Below are positions 17,401 to 24,841 of a stretch of DNA of 64,000 bases, piece by piece (within the stretch, counting starts at the first letter, position 1; the number at the start of each line of letters is the position of its first letter). The position numbers and the translations under genes were made by a program. The stretch lies in assembly GCF_016907455.1 (NCBI RefSeq), contig NZ_JAFBCB010000001.1:3162001-3226000 (forward strand), read 5' to 3'. The notes under the pieces were generated by a model, which worked only from the letters and a program-made list of their open reading frames with translations, had not been told where the DNA came from and ran no database searches. Source of the DNA: Brachybacterium muris (GTDB lineage Bacteria; Actinomycetota; Actinomycetes; Actinomycetales; Dermabacteraceae).

Positions 17401-18269
17401 CGTGATCGCCCTTCTGCGCGGTCGTCGACGACGGCCAGTCCGTGCGTCTCAGAGGAACTGCGGGGGGTGCCGGTCTCCTGGCGGTTCTCGCCACCGGGCG
17501 CGAACTGGTTCAGCGCGCCCATCAGGGGGCCGACGATGTCCATGGGCAGCGGGAACACCACCGTGGAGTTCTGGTCCGCACCCAGCTCCAGCAGGGTCTG
17601 CAGATAGCGCAGCTGCAGCGACGCCGGTGCCTCGCTGAGGGTCTTGGCCGCATCGCGCAGCTCCTCGGACGCCTCGAGCTCACCGTGGGCGCTGATCACC
17701 TTGGCGCGGCGCTCACGCTCGGCCTCCGCCTGGCGGGCCATCGCCCGCTGCATCATCTCGGGGATCTCCACGTCCTTGATCTCGACGACCACCACGTCCA
17801 CTCCCCAGGGCACGGCCTGCTGGGCGATCGACTGGTAGAGGTCCTCGTTCAGGTCGGCCCGGTGAGCGAGCAGGGTGTCCAGGTCCGCGCGACCCACCAC
17901 GGAGCGCAGGGTGGTCTGGGCGAACTGGGAGGTGGCCACCGCATGGTTCTCCACCGCCATCACCGAGCGCACCGGGTCGGCCACCTTGAACATCACCACG
18001 GCGTTGACGCGGGCGGTGACGTTGTCGCGGGTGATGACCTCCTGCGGGGGGATGGTCAGGGTGACCACGCGCTGATCCACCCGCACCGAGCGATCCAGGA
18101 ACGGCAGCATGATCACCAGGCCCGGCCCCAGCGGCCCGCGCAGCCGGCCCAGGCGGAACACCACCAGCCGCTCGTACTCGCGCACCACCTTCAACGAGGC
18201 GATGAGCAGCACGATCAGCAGTGCGACCACCACGATCGCGATGATCATGGACGCGGGAAGACTAGACAT
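17397..18269 (-). CDS. Slipin / stomatin-like SPFH-domain protein
   Basis: This 290-residue membrane-scaffold protein of the SPFH (Band 7) family forms oligomeric cages or microdomains in the bacterial membrane. One N-terminal helix (residues ~8-26) is followed by the slipin core VVREYERLVVFRLGRLRGP, the P-rich turn GPGLVIMLPFLD, DQRVVTLTIPPQEVITRDNV, and the C-terminal signature MQRAMARQAEAERERRAKVI. Partner NfeD proteins, common next to slipins, are absent; two small membrane proteins follow instead. It overlaps both neighbours (8 bp upstream, 4 bp downstream). Its place in a norB operon is unusual. Confidence 0.92.
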   Translation of the reverse strand: MSSLPASMIIAIVVVALLIVLLIASLKVVREYERLVVFRLGRLRGPLGPGLVIMLPFLDRSVRVDQRVVTLTIPPQEVITRDNVTARVNAVVMFKVADPVRSVMAVENHAVATSQFAQTTLRSVVGRADLDTLLAHRADLNEDLYQSIAQQAVPWGVDVVVVEIKDVEIPEMMQRAMARQAEAERERRAKVISAHGELEASEELRDAAKTLSEAPASLQLRYLQTLLELGADQNSTVVFPLPMDIVGPLMGALNQFAPGGENRQETGTPRSSSETHGLAVVDDRAEGRSR

Positions 18270-18975
18270 TCTCCTCAGCCCTCTTTCGTTCCGATGCGTA
18301 GCGGGTGCGCCCCAGAGTGAGAGCGACGGGGGCCTCGGAGTCCGGTCGGCGGTCGGAGGCGTAGCTGGTGCGACGACGCTGCACGGCCTCGATCGTCGCC
18401 GCCCGCTCCTCCAGGTTCTCGTCCAGCGACTTGAACAGCACCCCGTCGGGGTCCACGGGGCTGTGCCGCAGGTGCGACCACAGCGGGATCCCTGCCACGG
18501 CGGTCACCCCCGCGATCACCAGCAGCACCAGCTGGCTGGGCCAGTGCTGCACGGTGAACGAGGCGACCACCGGGAACACCACGGCCAGCACGGTCACCGC
18601 GCAGGCGATGCCGCGGTGGAAGCGGGCGGACTCGGAGGAGGGCCAGGCATCGACCGTGCGCCCCACCTCCTTACCGTCGTCCGAGGTGGTGCAGGTGTCC
18701 TTGACCGGGCAGGAGTTGCACACCAGCGGGCTGCCGCGGTACCGCATCACCCGGTTGTCCGGGTCGAAGGACTTCGGCCACAGCCACTGGTCCTCCGGGC
18801 ACAGCCAGGCGTCGTGGTCCTCGTGGTACACGAAGCCCTCGGTGTGCTGCTCGTCGTTGGCGAGGTGCGCGCGCTTGGCCAGCAGGTCGATCCCGTAGGC
18901 CACCAGCACCAGGGCCAGCGCGTACCCGGCGGCGAGCCACGCGGTGAGCTCGATGCCACCCACCAGGCCGGTCAC
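18262..18975 (-). CDS. Membrane protein with Cys cluster, norB operon (237 aa)
   Basis: One helix (~9-32) is followed by a soluble loop with four Cys (59, 86, 89, 95; CNSCPVKDTC), which could bind a metal. Two further helices follow (~121-142, ~146-165) and then a charged tail. The tail contains YASDRRPD and RYASERKRAEE, matching RYASDRRRDD in the original NorB C-terminus encoded directly upstream. The GTG at 18975 overlaps the norB stop (GTGA). I do not know the family. The context suggests an NO reductase partner, for example in electron supply or assembly, which is inference. Confidence 0.75.
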   Translation of the reverse strand: MTGLVGGIELTAWLAAGYALALVLVAYGIDLLAKRAHLANDEQHTEGFVYHEDHDAWLCPEDQWLWPKSFDPDNRVMRYRGSPLVCNSCPVKDTCTTSDDGKEVGRTVDAWPSSESARFHRGIACAVTVLAVVFPVVASFTVQHWPSQLVLLVIAGVTAVAGIPLWSHLRHSPVDPDGVLFKSLDENLEERAATIEAVQRRRTSYASDRRPDSEAPVALTLGRTRYASERKRAEENV

Positions 18976-19137
18976 GAGGCCGGTCCTTCCCCGTCGTCCC
19001 GGCGGCGATCCGAGGCGTACCGGGCGCCGACAGCGACGTGCTCGCCGGTGCGGTCCTCACGGGCCTCCGGGGTCTCCTCCACGAACAGGGTCTCCGGCTC
19101 CATCCGGGTCACGGTGGCCTTGATGCCGTGCCGGACG
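18972..19137 (-). pseudogene. norB: 3' fragment of norB, cut off by IS21
   Basis: This fragment encodes the last 54 residues of the nitric oxide reductase (VRHGIKATVTRMEPETLFVE... to GPAS), the cytoplasmic tail after the final helix. With one target-site copy and the IS21 element removed, ...AWLG of the upstream part joins VRHG in frame, giving an ancestral protein of 797 residues. The tail ends with RYASDRRRDD, a motif shared with the next gene. No ribosome site serves the fragment on its own. Confidence 0.9.
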
Positions 19138-19153
19138 CCCAGCTGAGTATTCG
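19138..19153. repeat. Target-site duplication and left inverted repeat of IS21
   Basis: The 6-bp duplication CCCAGC (19138-19143) is followed by the element end TGAGTATTCG (19144-19153). Confidence 0.93.
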
Positions 19154-19256
19154 TAGTCGTGGGAGCCACCGAATCTTGCTCTTGGGGACCGCCGATCGTG
19201 CCGACGGGGGCCAGTAGCCGCCGCGGTGGGGACCACTGGCTCCCGCCGGCATCGGG

Positions 19257-20003
19257 TCACTGGGGCAGTGCGGTGTGTTCTCGCATGTTCCTGTCGCCGG
19301 TGTCGATCCAGATTGTGTTGTGCACGATGCGGTCCATGATCGCATCGGCGTGGACTGCTCCACCGAGCCGGGCGTGCCAGTCCTTCTTCGGGTACTGGGT
19401 GCAGAACACGGTCGAGCCGGTGTCATAGCGGCGCTCGAGCAGTTCCAGCAGCATCGAACGCATTCCCTCGTCAGGATGGTCCAGCAGCCACTCGTCGATC
19501 ACCAGCAGCGAGAACGTGGAGTACTTCCGCAGGAACTTCGTCTGGCCCTGCGGCTTGTCCTTTGCCAGGGCCCAGGCCTCTTCGAGGTCGGGCATTCGGA
19601 TGTAGTGGGCTCGGAGCCGGTGCTGGCAGGCCTGCTTCGCCAGCGCGCAGCCGAGGTAGGACTTCCCTGAGCCGGTGAAGCCCTGGAAGACCACGTTCTG
19701 TTGCCGCTGGATGAAGGAGCAGGTTGCCAGTTGCGCGATCACGTTCCGGTTCAGTCCCCGTTCCTCGACCAGATCCAGCCGCCGCAGGTCCGCTCCGGGA
19801 TAACGCAGCCCCGCCCGGCGGATCAGACCCTCGACCTTTCCATGATTGAAGATGGAATGCGCCTCGTCCACGATCAGCTGGAGCCGTTCCTGGAACGACA
19901 TCCCCAGCACGTGAGCCTCATCCTGGGCATCGATCGCGTCCAGCAGCGCGGTCGCGCCCATCTCGCGCAGCTTCCGCTTCGTGTCGTTATCGATCACGCT
20001 CAC
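19257..20003 (-). CDS. istB: IS21 ATP-binding helper protein IstB
   Basis: IstB is the AAA+ ATPase that assembles on DNA and activates the IstA transposase for target selection. The 248 residues contain Walker A GFTGSGKSYL (108-117) and Walker B LLVIDEWLL (near 162), with the arginine-finger region at the C-terminus. The GTG at 20003 overlaps the istA stop by 4 bp (GTGA), which decides the start. A small domain precedes the ATPase core, as is usual. It appears complete. Confidence 0.95.
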   Translation of the reverse strand: MSVIDNDTKRKLREMGATALLDAIDAQDEAHVLGMSFQERLQLIVDEAHSIFNHGKVEGLIRRAGLRYPGADLRRLDLVEERGLNRNVIAQLATCSFIQRQQNVVFQGFTGSGKSYLGCALAKQACQHRLRAHYIRMPDLEEAWALAKDKPQGQTKFLRKYSTFSLLVIDEWLLDHPDEGMRSMLLELLERRYDTGSTVFCTQYPKKDWHARLGGAVHADAIMDRIVHNTIWIDTGDRNMREHTALPQ

Positions 20004-21562
20004 CGGACACCTCCGGCGTAGTAGTCGGCGCCACGGACGTATCCGCCGTCTTCCGCGGGTTCCTCGCGGGGTGGACGCAGGGCGGCGACCTTGTCCTGCC
20101 CGGTGGCCAAGATCGGGTGCAGATGCGCATAGCGCGGTGAACGGACCCGTCCCGTCAGCGCGAGTGCGCAGGCCGCCTCGACCCGATCTACGGAGAAGCG
20201 GCGAGAGAGCCGTAGCACCGCCAACGCGGGATCCAGGCCCTGTTCCACGATCGGCACGGACTCGAAGATCCGCTGGATCACGATCACCGTGGCCGGCCCG
20301 ACCCGATCTGCCCACGCCCGCACCCTCTGCGCGTCCCAGGCCTGGAAACGCTCGCCCGCAGGTAGGTCCGCGTCGTTGGTGCGGTACTCATTGCTCGCGG
20401 TCTCCGGGAGCAGCAGGTGACTGGTCAGTCGCTGGCTGCCCTGATAGATCTCCAGCGTCCGGGCCGTGATGCGCAGATCGACCTTCGCGCCGATGTGCGC
20501 GAACGGCGCGGAGTAGAAGTTCCGCGCGAACGTGACGTGCCCGTTCCTGCCCACTCGTCGTCCGTAGTGCCATGTCGAGATCTCGTAGGGCACCGCCGGC
20601 AGCGGCGTCAGCAGCGGCCGCTCCTCCGCGTCGAACACGCTGGCGCGGGATCCGGGCCGCTTCTGGAACGGCTCCGCGTTATAGGCCTCCATCCGCTGCC
20701 CGATGGCGGCTGCAAGTTCGGGCAGGGACGTGAATCGCTGATCCCGCAGCCCGGCGATGACCCAGGTCGCGACGTGCGCGACGGTGTTCTCCACGCTCGC
20801 CTTGTCTTTCGGTTTCCGCACCCTCCCCGGGAGCACCGCCGCCGAGTAATGCGCTGCCATCTCGCGATACGCATCGTTCAGGACGATCTCGCCCTCGCGG
20901 GGGTGCTTCACCACACCGGTCTTGAGGTTGTCCGGAACGATCCTCGGGACCGTCCCGCCCAGCGCCTCGAACATCGCTACGTGCGCTCGCAGCCAGGACT
21001 CCTGGCGCATATCCAGCGCCGGGAAGCAGAACGCGTAACGAGAAAAAGGCAGGCAGGCAACGAACAAGAACACCTTCGAGACCTCGCCGGTGACCGGATC
21101 GGCCAGCTCCATCGTGGGGCCGGACCAGTCGACCTCCACGCTCTGGCCGGCCTTGTGACCGACTCTCGAAGCGGCACCGGTGACCATGACGTGGTGCTGG
21201 TAGGTGCGGCAAAACCGGTCATACCCCATCGCCGGATCCCCAGCCGCCGTGGTCGCGTCGAAGTACTCGCCGTGCAACAGCTTCAGCGTCACGCCGACCC
21301 TGGCCATCTCTCGATGGACCTGTTCCCAGTCCGGCTGTGCGAACACGCTCTCGTGCTCGCCCCGGCCCGGGAACAACCGGGCATACACCTGCTCATCGGC
21401 GACGTCCGCGATATCGCCCCACCCGATCCCTGCAGCGTCAGCGGCCTCGAACACCGCCCTCACGGACTTGCGGGACATGCCCTGCGAGGACGAAATCGCT
21501 CGCCCCGACAGACCTTCTGCGCGCAGCTGGAGCACCAGCTTCGCCCTGATCTTCCGTACCAT
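20000..21562 (-). CDS. istA: IS21 transposase IstA
   Basis: This is the 520-residue DDE transposase of the element. An N-terminal helix-turn-helix (GLSGRAISSSQGMSRKSV, residues ~18-35) binds the ends. The rve integrase core carries D145 (VEVDWSG), D211 (IVPDNLKTGV) and E258 (DKASVENTV), and the C-terminal beta domain follows (HYGRRVGRNGHVTFARNFYS). All catalytic residues are present. The ATG at 21562 is preceded by an AAGGAG that is buried in a perfect 13-bp hairpin, suggesting low translation. Confidence 0.96.
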   Translation of the reverse strand: MVRKIRAKLVLQLRAEGLSGRAISSSQGMSRKSVRAVFEAADAAGIGWGDIADVADEQVYARLFPGRGEHESVFAQPDWEQVHREMARVGVTLKLLHGEYFDATTAAGDPAMGYDRFCRTYQHHVMVTGAASRVGHKAGQSVEVDWSGPTMELADPVTGEVSKVFLFVACLPFSRYAFCFPALDMRQESWLRAHVAMFEALGGTVPRIVPDNLKTGVVKHPREGEIVLNDAYREMAAHYSAAVLPGRVRKPKDKASVENTVAHVATWVIAGLRDQRFTSLPELAAAIGQRMEAYNAEPFQKRPGSRASVFDAEERPLLTPLPAVPYEISTWHYGRRVGRNGHVTFARNFYSAPFAHIGAKVDLRITARTLEIYQGSQRLTSHLLLPETASNEYRTNDADLPAGERFQAWDAQRVRAWADRVGPATVIVIQRIFESVPIVEQGLDPALAVLRLSRRFSVDRVEAACALALTGRVRSPRYAHLHPILATGQDKVAALRPPREEPAEDGGYVRGADYYAGGVR

Positions 21563-21570
21563 TCCAGATT

Positions 21571-21611
21571 GCTCCTTCCGCCGCGTGCCCTATACACACG
21601 GCGGAAGGAGC
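21571..21611 (-). promoter_or_regulatory. Hairpin sequestering the istA ribosome-binding site
   Basis: The arms GCTCCTTCCGCCG (21571-21583) and CGGCGGAAGGAGC (21599-21611) are perfectly complementary over 13 bp with a 15-base loop. On the istA strand the AAGGAG of the 3' arm is the only ribosome site, about 9 bases before the ATG at 21562, so the folded message would hide it. Such structures guard transposase genes against read-through from host promoters. Confidence 0.75.
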
Positions 21612-21663
21612 GTAGACAGAGCGGCCCCAACGACACCACTGGTGGTCCCGAACGACGCCACCG

Positions 21664-23952
21664 CTACGGCAGCGACGTGGCACCCGAACCCTCGATCAGC
21701 GGACCCCAGCGAGGCGAATATTCACCCAGCCAGGCGATGTACACGAAGGGCAGGATCCCGCCGATCAGGAACAGCACGTCACCGGGCATCCGCATCCACT
21801 CCAGCGCCACGTTGCCGGGGTTGGAGAGGTAGCCCAGGGTGCGGGCCTCGAAGTAGCCCTGGTTGACCGACGCCCACAGCTGCAGCACGCCCAGCGGCAG
21901 CAGCGTCGCGAACATCATCCAGGCCAGGCCGATGTTGAGCGACCAGAAGGAGATCTTGGCGAGCTTCTCGGGCCACTTATCGGGCTTGATGATGTAGCGC
22001 AGGGCGAACAGTGCCAGGCCCACGGCCATCATTCCGTACACGCCCATCATCGAGCCGTGCGCATGGTTCGCGGTCAGGGAGGTGCCGATCTGGTAGTAGG
22101 AGACGATCGGCAGGTTCACCAGGAAGCCGAACACACCGGCGCCCAGGAAGTTCCAGAAGCCCACGGCCACCAGGAACATGACCGCCCAGCGGTGCGGGAA
22201 CGGGGCGCTGGACCGGGACTCCTGGCGTGCCCCGAGCTGGAGGAACGTCCACGCCTCGACGGTCAGGAACGTCAGCGGGATGACCTCCAGGGCGGAGAAC
22301 ACCGCACCGAGGGCCATGTGCTCCACCGGGGTGCCGGAGAAGTACAGGTGGTGCATGGTGCCGATCACGCCGCCGGCGGAGTACAGGATCACGTCCAGCA
22401 GGATGATCTGGATGGCGATCTTGCGGCGCACCACGCCGAGCATCACGAACAGGTAGGCCACCATCACGGTGGTGAACAGCTCCAGGAAGTCCTCCACCCA
22501 CAGGTGCACCACCCAGAAGCGCCAGAACTCCGCGACGGTCAGGTGGGTCTCGTTGGTGGCCAGCAGGCCCACCGCGTAGAAGGCGGGGATGGCCAGGGCC
22601 GCGTAGGCGAACAGCCAGGGCATGTTGAACTTCGACTCGGTGCGCAGCCGCGAGCGGATCGCCCGGAAGATGATGATGAACCACAGGAACAGGCCGATCA
22701 CCAGCAGCACCTGGAACACGCGCGGCAGGTCGAGGTACTCCCACTGCTGGGAGAAGAACGGGGAGTCCTTCGCCCATTCGGGGCCGTAGATGCTGATCGC
22801 GGTGCCGCCGAACATGCCCACGACCACCAGGGCGACCGCGCCGAGCAGGCCGTAGGACAGCAGGTGCTGCCCCTTGGGTTCTCGTCCGGCGATGATCGGC
22901 GCCAGGAAGATCGCGGCTGCCAGGAACGACGCGGCCGTCCACAGCAGCGACAGCTGCACGTGCCAGGTGCGGGCCAGGTTGAACGGGAAGATCTGGGCCA
23001 GGTCGAAGCCGAAGAAGCCCTGCAGTTCGACCCGGTAGTGCTCCACGGACGCGCCCACGGTGGCCTGGATCAGGAACAGCAGGGAGACGACCAGGAAGAA
23101 CCAGGCGGTGGACTTCTGGGCCTTGGTGATGCCCACCTCGCCGGGCTGGAGGAACTTCAGGGCCGTGGTGTCGTTGCCCTTCCAGCCCAGCTTGTTGCTC
23201 CAGCGGCCGAAGATCGCGAACAGGATGCCCAGCCCGCCCAGCAGGGCCACCAGGGAGATCGCGGACCACACCAGGATGTCGGCGGTGGGGTGGTTGTCCA
23301 CGCGCGGCTCGGCCGGCCAGTTGTTGGTGTACGAGTAGTCCAGGCCCGGGCGCTCGGCGGCGCTGGCCCACGCGGTCCAGGCGTAGAAGGCGGTGAGGTC
23401 GTGGATCTCCTGCTCATCGGTGATGGCGTTGGGGATCAGGCCGTTCGCAGTGGTGGGGTCGCCGAAGAAGTCCCCGTAGTAGCCCTTCAGCTCCTCGAAG
23501 GCGCTGATCTGCTCGTCGGTGAGCACCAGGGTCCCGGTCTCCTCGTCGTACCGGTTGGTGCGCTGCATCTCGGAGGTGGCGGCCGCCGGCTCCTGCACGC
23601 CCTGCGCCTCGAGCTGCTCGCGGATGTGCTCGGTGCTGAGCCGCAGGTACTCGGCGGTGTAGTCCGGGCCCAGGTAGGCGCCGTGGCCCACGATCGAGCC
23701 GTACTGCTGGATGCCGCGGGACAGGAAGATGTTCTGTCCGCTGGTGATCTGCTCCTGGGTGTAGATCACCTCGCCGTCCTCGCTGACCACCTGCTGGGGC
23801 AGGGGCATGGAGTGCGTGTAGGTGCGGTAGGCGAGGACGCCCATCACGAAGAACCCGAACACCAGCACGAGTGCGACGCCCTGCACCCAGCCCTTGGAGA
23901 TGGCAATTTCCGAACCGGTGCGCTTCTGATCACTTTTCTCTATCACACTCAT
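21664..23952 (-). CDS. norB: Quinol-dependent nitric oxide reductase, C-terminus replaced by IS21
   Basis: This single-subunit qNOR reduces two NO to N2O at the membrane. Translation gives 762 residues: a first helix (~21-42), the extracytoplasmic NorC-like domain (SGQNIFLSRGIQQYGS), then the 12-helix heme-copper core with WHVQLSLLW, HLWVEDFLELFTTVMVAYL, GTMHHLYFSGTP and NHAHGSMMGVYG, which contain the heme/non-heme-iron His residues. The native last 54 residues are replaced by 19 from IS21 (EYSPRWGPLIEGSGATSLP). All helices remain, so some activity is possible. The ATG at 23952 (MSVIEKSD) fits the family better than longer upstream frames. An Fnr-like box lies upstream. Confidence 0.95.
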   Translation of the reverse strand: MSVIEKSDQKRTGSEIAISKGWVQGVALVLVFGFFVMGVLAYRTYTHSMPLPQQVVSEDGEVIYTQEQITSGQNIFLSRGIQQYGSIVGHGAYLGPDYTAEYLRLSTEHIREQLEAQGVQEPAAATSEMQRTNRYDEETGTLVLTDEQISAFEELKGYYGDFFGDPTTANGLIPNAITDEQEIHDLTAFYAWTAWASAAERPGLDYSYTNNWPAEPRVDNHPTADILVWSAISLVALLGGLGILFAIFGRWSNKLGWKGNDTTALKFLQPGEVGITKAQKSTAWFFLVVSLLFLIQATVGASVEHYRVELQGFFGFDLAQIFPFNLARTWHVQLSLLWTAASFLAAAIFLAPIIAGREPKGQHLLSYGLLGAVALVVVGMFGGTAISIYGPEWAKDSPFFSQQWEYLDLPRVFQVLLVIGLFLWFIIIFRAIRSRLRTESKFNMPWLFAYAALAIPAFYAVGLLATNETHLTVAEFWRFWVVHLWVEDFLELFTTVMVAYLFVMLGVVRRKIAIQIILLDVILYSAGGVIGTMHHLYFSGTPVEHMALGAVFSALEVIPLTFLTVEAWTFLQLGARQESRSSAPFPHRWAVMFLVAVGFWNFLGAGVFGFLVNLPIVSYYQIGTSLTANHAHGSMMGVYGMMAVGLALFALRYIIKPDKWPEKLAKISFWSLNIGLAWMMFATLLPLGVLQLWASVNQGYFEARTLGYLSNPGNVALEWMRMPGDVLFLIGGILPFVYIAWLGEYSPRWGPLIEGSGATSLP
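21715..21730. repeat. Right inverted repeat and target-site duplication of IS21
   Basis: CGAATATTCA (21715-21724) is the inverted match of the left end; CCCAGC (21725-21730) repeats the left target-site copy. Confidence 0.93.
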
Positions 23953-24073
23953 GCCAGTGATCCGTTCTGTCGAGGATGCGACTCGGAGGGATTCCGGTCG
24001 ACAGCTTCTCGGAGAGTACTCAGGTTTCTCAGGGCGCGTCAAGCAACCATCACAGCAGGTCAGGTGGTCTTTT

Positions 24074-24122
24074 CGGGCGCTCTTACAGGCGTCGACACTG
24101 TCCTGTGAATGATGCAGATCAA
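24074..24122 (-). promoter_or_regulatory. Putative norB promoter with Fnr/Dnr-like operator
   Basis: On the minus strand TTGATCTGCATCAT (24122-24109) matches the Crp/Fnr consensus TTGAT-N4-ATCAA in nine of ten positions. A -10-like TAAGAG with upstream TG follows at 24085-24080. A start point near 24074 would put the box centre (24115.5) at -41.5, the class II activator position. The leader to the norB ATG would be ~120 bases. No binding or start-site data exist here; the regulator gene is not in the window. Confidence 0.5.
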
Positions 24123-24167
24123 GTAACAGGATGAATTCTCGACGCACAGCATCTGATATCGTGGAAC

Positions 24168-24196
24168 ACATTTCGGACACTCGTCCACGGAAATGT
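24168..24196. promoter_or_regulatory. Dyad in the norB upstream region
   Basis: ACATTTC (24168-24174) and GAAATGT (24190-24196) are a perfect 7-bp inverted pair, and overlapping them CGGACA pairs with TGTCCG. It may be an operator for a second regulator or a small hairpin; no known consensus fits clearly. Confidence 0.35.
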
Positions 24197-24829
24197 CCGG
24201 GTGGTGCGAATAGTGCACCCGATCGCGCGTGGAATGACCAGATGGCCGCGCCCTGAACAGGGGCGGCAGCGCGATGGATGACGGCACGATGGGGACTACG
24301 GGGCGTTGGAGCGACATTCGTCGTCACTCCCGCGTCCCGCCGGGATGCAGGTGGTCGAGGCCGGATCTCGCGGGCGGTCGGCGGCCTGCGGTGCAGGTCA
24401 CGCTACGCCGCTTCGGCATCGAAGGCGAGGGCCGGCGCACAGTCCGCGGGGCTGGTCGCGGGCTGGTCGCGGGCATGAAGTGACCCCCCGTGCACCTGCC
24501 AGAGCCCGCCTGCCCTTGCTGCCGTCAAGCCCTGGGGGAGTTCAGCGAGATGACACCACACGAGGGGTCGCCCACGAGTGTAGCGGTCCCGGCCGCAAGG
24601 TTCGAGGCGGTGTGCGGTATGCCGCTCAGCGCGTGGTTCAGCTCAGCGGCCGGTTCAGCCCCCGGGCGTGAGGCCTTAGGTAACGACACTGCAACGGAAC
24701 GGGGATCACCCGGTTTCCTGTCACCGTGTCGACTACTGTCCCCAACAGCACAAAGCCGTGATCCCCTTCACACGGCGGTGCTGTCGCCGTCATCGCTGTG
24801 CCCCGCAGTCCCCGTCCCCCTCTGTCCCC
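24197..24829. other. Gene-free spacer between norB and the AGCS gene
   Basis: No frame here has convincing coding character, and I see no tRNA, IS end or recognisable riboswitch. It is the divergent control region for norB and the symporter gene. Only weak GC-rich dyads are visible. Confidence 0.5.
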
Positions 24830-24841
24830 CAGGAGAGTTCC

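Larger units (their letters stand above)
19144..21724 (-). mobile_element. IS21-family element inserted in norB, 2581 bp
   Basis: The element has istA and istB overlapping by 4 bp and read on the minus strand. Its ends are inverted repeats: TGAGTATTCG at 19144 and TGAATATTCG read inward from 21724, with weaker similarity to about 24 bp (TGGG and CC conserved). It is flanked by a 6-bp direct repeat CCCAGC at 19138-19143 and 21725-21730, a normal IS21 target duplication. Both genes look intact, so it may still move. It lies in the same orientation as norB. Confidence 0.95.

Noticed and set aside
24480-24841. Glycine riboswitch before the AGCS symporter
   Set aside because: I found no tandem aptamer core or expression platform; the leader shows only weak dyads.
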